Below, in pieces: positions 23,301 to 35,300 of a stretch of 64,000 bases of DNA. Each line of letters starts with the position of its first letter. Positions within the stretch are counted from its first letter, which is position 1. The notes beneath the pieces are model-generated. The model saw nothing but the letters and a program-made list of their open reading frames with translations. It ran no database searches and had not been told where the DNA came from. The stretch is from Opisthorchis felineus (Eukaryota > Platyhelminthes > Trematoda > Opisthorchiida > Opisthorchiidae): positions 218,477-282,476 of the forward strand of contig SJOL01007149.1 in assembly GCA_004794785.1 (NCBI GenBank). The letters run 5' to 3'. A program made the position numbers and the translations under genes.

Positions 23301-26300
23301 CACCCTTGTATAGACCTGACACTCAGTTATCACTTGAGGCTTCAACAAGCTGTCTGCACGCAAAACGGGCTCTCCCCCCGTGGGCCAATTCGACAGGAAT
23401 CTCCAAAAGGAGCGGAATCCCGAAGCCCTAAACACTCTACTATGTTCCACAACGACCTAGTGGACTCGCCCAACGTATTGGTCAAAGATAATGATGGTCA
23501 CACAGTTCAAATGCTCCAACATTCCGAGGATATATTTGAATGGACGGAGGCGGGAAACGGAAAAGCCGTTTGCATTTAATCCTCACCGAATTTAAAGTAG
23601 AGCTGAGTTATTTTCTGCAGAAACCAATCTCACCATCATCATCGGCGCAACACCAGTGTGAGTAAGCTGGCGTTGAGGCTTGAAAGAGCGTGTTAGTTTA
23701 TCTATACAAAGTACTATACTGAAAAATAATAAATGAAAGGGAAAGAGGTCAACTGGTAGCCTTCACACAAACGTTCACTTGTACAATCCCGACAGAAACG
23801 TAAAATTTCAGGTACTCGATCCTAGAAAACTGGTAAGCGAAAAGTCCTTTTTCGTAAATTATCTGGCCCGGTACGTTAAGTACAAAAAATACAAAGTTAT
23901 CGAATCCAATGGGTTCATCAAATACCACAGCGGGAGACTAGCTTGCATTAAGAAGCTTGTAAGATGCATTCTATCTAGTTGAGATAAGACCAGCATGTAT
24001 AAACTGTCGAGTGAAGGGCAGCTAAGTTGAGCAAACTGCACAAACATGTGATTTCATACGCAGTTTGGGGTTAATACTAACAGCGACGCTTTCCGCCGAG
24101 AGAAGCCTTTTGTTTTCATTAGCTGACTTAGCTGAACGAGAGAATTTACGAGGACATTTTGTTCGCTAACATCGATAGAAATCAACTACATTCGAGCCGA
24201 CTACATCGATTTGTGAAAATAGAAGTTTCCAGTATGAATAATGGGCGCGACAGGAGAGTGTATAGGATTGTTTCATCATGATGATGATGATGATGATCAT
24301 CATCATCATCATCATCATCCTCATAGGACAGCCGGTACCAGTGACATCTCCTTTAATCTGGTTCGTGTTGCTTCACTGATGAAGAACTTGAGTGACTTTT
24401 TTCTAAGTTTACGTTAGCTCAACTGAGCGACTTTTAAAAAGTTTTTGGAGCAGGGAAAAAATAGAAGCGATGAAGTAATCATCTTATTCTATTCTTGAAG
24501 GGAGGAAAGTGACGAAAAACCAGACTTCCGGAGGAACGTTCGGTTGAGTAGTGTATTACCTCTAAGGAAGTGTATTTCGGTATTTTGAATATCGTACCAA
24601 CTAGGATGTTGGACAACCTGTCTCCAGAACAGTCAGCTAGAGAATATCATAAACGAGCGCTTCAGCCGGGATTGAGTTGAGTCACCTGCTAACACCAATT
24701 TATTTACAAATAGGCGATTCTGCCATCTGCGTACAGTTTGCTGTTCAAGCAGAACATAAGGTTAACGAAAACTACGGTACTGCACCTACCTGATGAGCAC
24801 CAAGAAGGGTGAAGCCAGTCATGGACTGTCGAAGATTTTGCAGCAACATAGTGAGTTGTATGTTCCACCAGGAAAGGCTTCCTTTCACTTTTTTTCAATT
24901 TCATCCTTAGATATAGTCAGCGGACATTTGACGGTGTGAACGGAGGGATAAGATGGGATGGCAAAACACGCACAGATAATTTAAAAGTTGTCAGACATCT
25001 TCAGGATGACGCAATTTGTATTTGGAAAACAACGGAGCAATAGGCTAGCCTCAGCTAGCACTTGCTTTTCATTCCAACACTAACAGTACTACACAATAAA
25101 TACACCAGTGACCACCAGGCTGTGATTGAAACAGACAATTTCGATTGTATGGAATGTACAGATGGCATAAGCACAACCAGGCAACCAAATCTGTGATCTC
25201 AAGCGTAGCCTCACGGACGTGAGTTTTTTGTCAGTCAGTAATTCATCCAGTGATATAGGCAGGGGCGATTCCTTGATTCTCTCAGCTGTATCAATCTGGA
25301 AACTTGCTAAACTTGCTGTCAGTGCCTTTCAGGGATCAAAATGTCCAAAATTTACTTTATCTTCGGTATTTTTCGTCACACGGTTGCTTCTGCTTTTTCA
25401 CTCTATCCAAAAAAACCTCGTTTAGGGATTTATGTGTCTGGCAATCATGACTACCGGCTCTATGTATGTCTTCCCGGCACCGTTTACTTTTGCCGCCTTC
25501 GCGAATGGGCGTCCCTGTAGAAGTTAGTTGGTCTTACCTGGAATGGAACATGGAGAGTTAGGACGGATTCCAGGCCTCGCCACGAGCCACGTGTCCAAGG
25601 TCATTTCATCTGAAACTAGTCCAAGGTTGTTTATTCGAGGCGCATCAAACGTCGTTTCACTCTGTACTCGATCTTTCTGCCTGAATGCAGTGCACTTCGT
25701 ATAGGTGCAACCGTAAGCTATATGACGCACACTTGAAACTAGGGTGTTTTGCGGTGCTGAGCACTCTTTATCTATAACCCTTCTGCATGTTCAATCAATT
25801 CACGCGCATTCGTGGCCGTTCAATTGTTCTCCCCTCATGGTCTGATAAGTCCCATCCTCTGCTCCCTCGATATATGGTTTTGTTTGTTCAGTCAGTGTAC
25901 CGACCTATTACTTCGGTTGCCAAGCAGAGCAGGCACGGTGACTGTTATGACTGTTTCCTACACCCTTCCGAATTACTACAGTTTGTTATTACTGCTCGTA
26001 TTTTCGTATTCATGCTCTAGCTGGACTGACATATTTTGGAATCAGATCCGTGACTCGTAATGCTTCACTTACTGTTTGCCACAACCCCGGTGTCTTTGTC
26101 AGTACTGATGTACCGGATACCCAATGTCCCAAGTAGACATGTCCGTTTTTAACTTATGATCTGCATAAGGTCAAATAACAGCGAAAACCGGCCCTATGAA
26201 ATCCGTCATACTTGATACATACATCCATTTATCGGCACATTCGTCCACGAAGATATGGTTCTATCAGAGTGACTTGAGACTTTTTCGTAAAAACGAATGC

Positions 26301-29300
26301 TTTTGGATGTATCTGGCATTTTTCTGAGGACTTCCTCGCATCTCCTTTGTTTAGCGGTTTGATCGTCAATAAGTTGTCTAAGCTCCTCTGTTGCGTGGGG
26401 TGTTCCCACCGAAAATACTAGCAATGATCAGCTTGTGAACCACACAAACAGATAAAAGACACTGACCCTATACCAGAGGGTCCGGCTATCGTTTTCCGAA
26501 TTTGTGGAACTTTTTTAGCCCAAGCACTGAGGTCCATAACAAGCGCAGTCTATCGGTTGCGGATAACGTTTGTGCGGCGACTTATAAGTGAATGTAAAAT
26601 TCAGGTATATCCTGCTCTCACTGATACGATGTGGACCAACAGAAGGTAAGGAGTGTGCGAGGAAGTCTACTCGCCTTGATGTAGTTTCTCTGAGTGACGA
26701 AATGGCCAGTTACTTATTCGCGATTATTAATCTAACTCTTATGCTGATCAACTCCTTGGGGTGCCTTTATAGCAGAAAGACACCTTCAGTTCCCTCTTCA
26801 AATTTTCCTTTTTTCAGCAGTTCGTGATCATACTAGACGAATTCCGCTGATGGCACCTTATTTCTGACGCTTCTCCCTTGGAATATGAGTTCTTTTTGAA
26901 CCAGTCTCCAACACTTGCCCTATTTTTCACCCCTTATCGAAGCTTTGTCTCCTCATGTTTGTGTGGCTGGTGTATGGTCTTAGATGTCGATGATGATGAT
27001 GGTTGTTTTGCGTCTAATCCTGACGTCCTAGGTGCTGAGTCTAAGTTGCTAGGTGATGCTTTTACTCACGTAAGTTGCCCCATTGTGTAGCGCAGCTTTT
27101 CGGCACTGACTTTCCACATGTTCAGACTACGAAATGAAGTTAACTTTCAGCCTTCGATTTGGTGGTGTCGTACACAATGCAGCTGGAGGTAGGAAATTCA
27201 TCAGGTAATCGGTTTTGGCCAGCGACCATTAGGTCTAAGAAAAACTTGTGATTGTAAAGAAACCAAAACAAGAGATTCACCTTCGTCTATCGTCAGCATC
27301 AAACTAATTTGCAAATGGGCGTATTTCATCGTTTGGTTGTGAGGCCTCACGTAGCATTCTGAGGTCGAGACCGGTGGGCAGACGGTCCACTCTTTACGTT
27401 TTTAGCCATGACAGGTTCCTAATTTTCAGATATATCTTGAGAAGATTCATTAACAAACTGGTGGTCACAGCTATTTATGCCTTTCACGATCGATATTCCT
27501 CAAGTAATTCATCCTATTCTGCAGGCAACATCCTAGTTTCTATTAGTATTAGTATCTGGAGGAAAAACCCAACCGCCTCCAAACTCATATCGCAGAGGAT
27601 AGTACATATTTATTCCACATCTTTCGCAACCTACAATGTGATTACCTAAAATAATAATCGTTGAGGTGTGAAACGAGCGAACCTACTAGGATTCAGGCAA
27701 GTTCCCCGTGAAAACCAAATCGGCATACAAATGAGTATACTTTTGGAATTGTTACTTGTGGTTTGTCTTATGCCTTGATGAATACATTACAGTTCTCTGC
27801 TTTTTGTCTATTTACTTTTAGTGAATATAATCTCGTTACTTGTTCCGCTTTTGCCTTTTCTGGTAGAGGTGATCTATAAGCAGTCCTTAAAGCATTTAAA
27901 ATATAGCACCAATGTGTTTGTTTCAGGATTCCTCTTCTCTACGAACGCGCTCATTACTTGATGCCCACCCTGACCAACGACAGCGTCCCATTTAGTTGCT
28001 GCAAGTCTGTTCACACCAAAGATGCTCTGAAATTTGTCCCATGTGACCATATTCTCGTGAGCAATCCGACTGATTTATACAATCAGGGCTGCGTAAAGCC
28101 GTTGAGTCAGTTTATCCGCATTCACTGGATGGGGTTACATCTACTTCCGTTGTTAATTGTGATAATTTCAATGGTAAGTTTGAAATGCAACTAGAATTCG
28201 TTCATGGAATTGCCTTCAGAGGCTTGAAGAACACCAAGTAACTTTTGTATCTGATACACAGGATAGGGTCGCATAACCTGATAGCAATCGCTTTGTCCAT
28301 GGAGGTAATCTGGGAACGTATCCATTTGCATTGTTTGACCCAGAAAACTTCACCTAGGTTGAAGTCACATTATCGATGAATGGAGTGCTCACCGACCTTA
28401 TCGCTTATCTATCTAATGTTACCTTTTCTACCAACTGCAGCTTTCTGTATTCTTTGACGGTGCTGCATTTTTGTGCGTAGTATAATACGTTTCTGGCGTG
28501 GTAGGCCATTCAGTTTTGAATGCCAAATTTAATCTGAAGCGTGTTGGTAGAAAAAAAGGTTTCCTAATGACTGACTATATCCGTCTGCAGATCGCCCGAT
28601 AGGTGGTTTACTTGTTGTTATCGCACCAGTTCTGACTGAGCTTTGGTAATCCGTTAGAATACGTCTACAACTGCCTTGAATACATGTTTGCCTGAAGTGG
28701 CTGTTTGAAAAGCCTCAGACTGGTCAATGATGACAACAGTAGCAGCAACACTGACGGGTCAGTTACGTCTGGGGGGGTCTCAGAGCTTCTTCGACTGTCA
28801 TATCAAGTATGCCAGAACCAAATATCCACATGCGATGAACCCTGAACAATTCCAGAATGAGACCCAGTCTTAGTTTCAATGGCTACGGTGTTCACACACT
28901 GAATACCACTGACCACGCTAGGAAAGAAACCTTATCCGGTTCCACGTGTCTTCGGAAAGTATTGTATATAAAAAGTTGAGAGGTGAGAGTTATCTAATTT
29001 AACTGTCACTAATCCAAGTGGAAGGCCTCTAGCACCGCCAAACAGAAACACCCAGTGTCTACAGCTACAGTTGCAAGGCTTGTTCTACACCACTTGGTCC
29101 TGTATTGCGTGCCACAGAGGAGAACACTAAAACAATGTAGTCTAAAAAGCAGACAATCATCTATTCAGTTTGGATTCTGGAAGTATGTATTATAGCTCCT
29201 CCTTGTTTACTGTTTTCCAAATGTAGAGAATAACAGGCTTAACTCATTTGGTTTCTGGTATGAGATGACTTCGAAGTTTCGAATGAAGTGCGAGATCTGT

Positions 29301-32300
29301 GACAGTTTACGTATCCTCCATTGTGTAAAGGCATACAGGGATACTTCCAAGTCCCCGAACGAATGACACAAACATGTGATAAATCTTTGTAGTGAACGAA
29401 TGAACCAGTGGCAGCACGAGGAAGAAGCAAAAGCTGGTGAGTGACAGCAAAATGGCAACATACAAATGAACTAAGGCAGTGGCGTAAGCGATGTTGTCAG
29501 ACAGGGGTTAGTCAGGGAAATTGCAAGCTAGGAGATTACTGCTGGTAGAAACCAGAGATTACATCAGCAGCGGCATTATGCAAAGGTGTATGGCGGCGGA
29601 AAGAACTGCAGCAGTTGGCCGGAAGCATACATTTGTATCGGTGACGTGACAGTTCTATTTGGGCGAGGAATCTACACAGAGAAGGGATGGAATATTACCA
29701 GTCTCGCGATCAAGTGATACATTAACAATCGGACTGTGCTGTTGAAGTGGTTTGACACCCTGATGGCGTTTGCCACTGCCAGAGCAGGCTTGATCCCCGA
29801 CTGTGGCTATCTTATACCTAGTCAATCGCTGATGGGTAAGGACCATAAAAACCAAAAAAAACATCACAAAATAAATTGACAGTTAAGCGACCTTTTGGGG
29901 TTGGTCACCTTGAAAGTTCAGCGAAACATAAATGGATGTGGTTGCCTCGGATAAGTAGACTGAGGCTGTGGGGCCTGAACAGTTAGATGAGGGACCAGAA
30001 AATTTCCAAAACCACTAGGTTGACGGGAGCTATGTCTATGCTTACAAAAACAGCCTGCGCTTAATGACTTAGAAATAAGGGAAACGGGTTGAGAACTCCT
30101 CGTTAAAAGCGAGCTACTCATAAGTAGCTGAAGCAAGCACGTTTCTCACTCACATCAGAAGTCTCGCACTGCAAGTGGAGTGGATCTATGCTGAGGAGCT
30201 GAGAAGCGCCGCAGACCTGTTTTTCTATTGGTATGTGAACCAAGCCCGCAAAATTCCAGTTTGTATTTGGATGTTACAGCTTTCGGTTATAAGTGGCCGA
30301 TCAACAGCGAGATTTTCTTGCTCCCATAGGGGATATAGTGCCAACTGCCCTTCATTTCCGCAGTTCACATCATGTAGTGATTTGTTGAATGATTTTTCGA
30401 GTGATATCTTTTCATGTGAGAAGCCAATCCAATTTGTGTGATGCCTATGCTCATGAGGAGTCTAATTAAGGTTAGATGGTATTATGAAGAGATTTTGAAA
30501 TTTGAAATCGTGGCTTCATCCTGCCGAACAGCCGAGAAGGATTGTACAACTGTTTCAGCATTTTGTGGAATTCCTGAGCTTTCCTCACTAACTACAAACT
30601 ACAAGTATTCTAACCTTTACAAGCTGTATGGGCCTGAATATCAGCCATGGCAGTTTGCAATTCCGTTAGCTAGATGGACCTTCGTAACGAGTGGATCGAC
30701 GTCAATTTGCTATTTCTGCCGGGTGGATCTATATGCACACTGTAAGTAATTCTCACGTTAGCATTGCCTTACAGCTGCAGACAGCTGGTTATTGATTACA
30801 GACGTCTTACAGATCCGTAAACGGTAACATCTACTGAACGCACGTTTCATAATGCACACACTTAGTCATTACGCGAGGAATCAACCAGTTCTCTGTACTG
30901 CACGCGGTTTCAGATTCCACAGCTGGTCCTCTATTTGGCCACACTGCAGCCAAAACAACTTCGGATTCAGTTGAAAAAGGAATGGCGAAATATGCTTGAC
31001 TGGATAACGGAAAGACGCAGATGGTTGCAAGTTCTTGGGCGTGACATGCTCAGCATGCTGTCTAGGTCAAGTATGAGCGTCCCGGTAAGTGATATTGAAA
31101 TTACTTGCTGCCACACAATGTTAGGTGTCAAGTAAAGCTGGTCATCGGCAAGAACACATCACCTAGTCAGACTTGACAATTCTAGTACGTCTAGAGCACA
31201 ATAACGGGATAGCGGCAACATGCTTTCCTCGCATTTCAGCTGACTGGAGATCCGATTGTCGTACAGCCAAAAATGCTTTCATTCACTTGCACTGAGGAAT
31301 GAACGTCCAAAGCGAAAGAAAGATCTGATTATGTTCCATCACCCTATTGTGCTTCAATGTTCATTCCTGAAACCACGTAGCAAATGACTGCAACTGATAC
31401 ACAAGACCTGAAAGAGATATCAGGTTTCTTATTGCATTGGCAGTATGTATTATTTGCATCTCTGCCCAACCGAAGTGACTTGTAGAACCCTAGCACCTCA
31501 CCACCCTGATGCTGCATGGGTTCAAAAGATTTGGCAAAAGATTTGGTCAAAAGATTTGGCACAGAGTCCATTTACACCACGACTACGAGATGAGAGCAAT
31601 CAGGTGACCACGTAGAAGCCGTTTTTTGTTGGTGCTATGGTTTGGGAGCCAGTACACCTACTAAAACTAAACTGTCTGCAGGTTAAAAAAAGCGTCAGAA
31701 ACCCAAACTGATAACTTGCAAATTAAAGTAAGATTCGGAGTAGGTACAAGAATTTGCTTTTTTGTTTCCACTTGGAAGTCATCAGGCGACTCTCCACAAC
31801 GTTTTTGCCTTCGGTGGTTCATCCACTTAACATGTCCAGCTTCATTTAGGATTTCTGACGATATCTCTACATGCCGAGGTGAGAAAGCCTAACCAAACTT
31901 GGTCCAATAACATATTTCGTAACCGGCAGGATGTCAAATGTCATCAAGTGTAACCTCCTAAATTTAGTAACAGAATGTCGATGCCACAATAATATCACCT
32001 CAACACAAGGAACGCAAAACGAAACTCATAGTCTACGAACCAGACGTGAAACACATATCGTCTCGTAACAATCAAAGCAGACAACACTATTCCTATGACC
32101 GTAAGTTTCTGCGGAAAAAAATATTGACGGGAGATTTATGCGGACTTCCATAAATTGTTCTCAGTATGTGCGCGCCCTGTGTGGCGAATCACGAAGAGTC
32201 AAAAATGGATAGGTTGCTGGTGATTTTACATCCTACGGACCCTTGTCAACCCGCTCTTCATATTCAGTAAGCTAGGCTACATGGCTATAGGCCATCTACA

Positions 32301-35300
32301 TATATTGACAGATAGCAACCCAACCACACTGTTTCATGAAAGATACACCTACGCCATATTGGTCCCTGTTATCAAACTGGGTGACGGTTGATTTTCTTTC
32401 CAACATCTCGCTTGCAGTGAAACGGAAGTGTTTACTTTTCTGTTGATGATTTGCTGAGATTTACTGGATTAGATGGGTCACACCTATGTGGGGGCACAAC
32501 TGATAATCAGTTCTCCGGTTAACGTGTAATAGGGAGGCTGTCAGTGCTGATTCAAATCTCTAAGGCACGATTTAACCTCATATCATTTCAAATCGATTTG
32601 GGAGATTATAAATTCAAGAGGAGAAATAATAACTTCCAAGGCGTGAAATCCAATTGCGCTACTGTTGCGCTGACTGTTTCTGAAGTAGAACAAAGCATTG
32701 GCGTGTGACCCAGATGTTTTCTTTCCGAGCCTGGAACACACAAGACACTCGTATGAGAGTAGGTTGGACACGAGGACCAGAGGCCAAGACGTGGTTGTTC
32801 AGTAGCTCAATGCAGCTGAGTGGCAGTAAAATGTTTGTCATGATTTAGGAACGCCAGGAACGGGCGGCCAGCCTAGGTAGAACAAAACAACAATGCATGT
32901 GCTCATTGGGTCGAGCGGTGACGCGTACATCGCAATGCCGGGAAGCAGATCATACAAATGCCGGATCGATATCTTGCTGAACGGCAGTTAATGTGAGTTC
33001 ATATTGGTGGAAAACGGTGCCCGTGCTGCACAACTCGGAGATAATGAGCATACATGCTTAAGCCCAGAGAAAGTGCCTGAGTAGCACGAACATGAATGCG
33101 TTCTCACTGGAGTCATCGTAGTTAGTAGTGGCAGTGTGGAACTACTGCGTACTCCACACTGTCGTTAAACCTAACTATCAATCTAATGAAAAAGCAACCA
33201 CACGGCCAAAACAGCTCCACGAATGATAATCTGGACGATTGAACCGGTTGTTATCTATACTGTCCTAAGACATAGAAGTCTTTAGCTCGAGATAGCTCGG
33301 TGGTTGAGGCGCTAAGTTACTGACCGTGGTTCAAACAAAACCTCTGCATCCTGACTTTTCCTGTCTAGGCTTGGGTAACCTGGCAGTATATCAGCCTTTG
33401 TGCTTCCTTCGCGTGACATTGTCGCTAAGCCCCGAAAGCATATTACAGCTGGTCGATGATTATTGTTTATTAAAACGTATCAGTAAAGAGTCAAAGATTT
33501 CCGGGTAAAATGTGACGGCACTGTTTGTAAGCCTGATGATCAAACATGTGTGTGTTTGAATTGCATGATTATGGGCCGTCGAATAGCCAACGTGTCATAG
33601 TGCTAAATGGGTGTATTAATTCTGTATTAATTCATAATTGAGCTTTGATTTGACTATATTACCTGGAGTTAATTCGGTTAGACAAGTAATCTTGGTAAGA
33701 GGAAGATAAGGACAACTTATGTGTGACGGTTTCATTTTGAAAGCTATTGTGAAACCACAGCTGATAAAGTAGTTGGTGGCAGAAAAAGCAGGACTCCGGC
33801 CCAACGTGGAATGATGGTTATTATCTTGATTCGTACGTTTCAAGATGTGGCATCCCCTTTAGGGGTGCCTTTAAACTTTAATAGGGTCTAGCGTTTATGT
33901 GGTCAAGGAGCCCAACGTTGTACTAGGGTAAGGCCAAGTGTACATCAGCGCATGCGCTCTACCGACAATTTGTTTTACCACAGATGCGTGCATGAGATAG
34001 TTACTTTTTTCTCACAGCCATTGACAGCATTAATCGTGTTGAACGTAGCAGCTACACAATCGTATTTCAAACAAGTGAAATATGTATATGGAATATAGAC
34101 TACTAAAAACTGAGAAAATCATCCAGTTCGCTTACTAAACGAATTGAGTAAAACACAAAAACAAGACGCTTAAACCCATAATCCTAGCGGCTGTGCACAA
34201 TCTGCCGACAAATTTTCTGCCGGGAATAGAACAGTCACCGATGAGCCACAAGCGGAAAAAGGGAAAATATGCTCAGATAGCTGTCTGTCGTCTCCGATAA
34301 AGGAACCATCTGAAAAAAAGCACCCGCTTTGAGCAGGCGATTTGCGCAAAACGAAAGTTTTTCTCATTGTGTAGTTTTGAGGAAAAGAATCGGAAGAACA
34401 GAAAACGAGGCTTTTCCGCCTCTCAGACGGTCTGATTATAAGCCAGAGAAGAAACACCACAAGGGACAAGACCTTCACCATTGACCCATATTTGCTCCTA
34501 CTAAATGATCGAGGTGATCAGTACTGGTGACATGATAATCCTGCAGATCGACGGCCTTCCTTGTCTGGCGTAAACGTAGTTCAAATTCGAACACACGCAC
34601 GTCCCCATTCGCTGGAATTTAATGTACAATTATAAGGTAGCAAAGATGGAAAACAAGGTAGAGTAACTGAAGAAGGATGATTGTTGGTTTCCTTGTCAGT
34701 GATAAGTGATATCATTTTGAGATACCTCACCTGAGTTCTACGCAGTCTGAATCACAAAGTCTGGTGAACGCCGTCCGGTTGCACCATGCTTGCTAGTATT
34801 TTTTCGTTAGACACAGAAGTTTTCTGAATGGCTGGTACTTTCAGTCCATATGAAACACGATTCAAAACTGTCTGACACACCCGAATAAACCTAAATTCCC
34901 ATTAAAATAATGTAAAAAGTGTAAGTCTTATTTCAAGAAGGCATTTTTTGTCCCGAGTAGGAGTACTTTTCGAACATACACATTGAAGCAGACGTGCGTA
35001 TTCTACTGACAGTGTGAATTTACATTGATACACCTTCCTGTGTACCGTTTAAAACTTTCGATCGAACTGACTATTGCTAATGAGGAGACTGTCCACCGAA
35101 GAAGGATGCTCAAAGCCCGAGCACATTTCAGCTAGATATAGTGGCTTCAACCACAGTGCAGCATTGAAACGCTGGTTGTTTCTTAACCAGAATGTATATG
35201 TTAGTTCTGGCATTTTCGCCAATCTCTTCTAAGGATTTCGGTTTTTCAAGTCGGTTGAGAAGTGTCTGTTTGAACACGTTTAGTTAATGTTTTGCCATGG

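Larger units (their letters stand above)
22686..27926 (+). other. Tetraspanin 1 intron 3
   Basis: The 5.2 kb intron contains a palindromic ATG/ATC microsatellite (24274-24322), a fragment of the hammerhead-repeat 3' end near 24549, a decayed sense-strand hammerhead at 24766-24838 and short relatives of the same repeat near 27303-27365 and 27690-27745. Confidence 0.75.

Noticed and set aside
31752..31795. Possible hammerhead on the minus strand (CTGATGA followed by GAAAC)
   Set aside because: The would-be stem II cannot pair in the correct register, and no cleavage triplet or stem I return strand follows. It also lacks the repeat family's flanks.
34170..34481. 103-codon frame with a hydrophobic N-terminus, resembling a secreted protein
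   Set aside because: It is antisense inside tetraspanin 1 intron 5 and has no family, no promoter or splice evidence; a hydrophobic start arises easily by chance.
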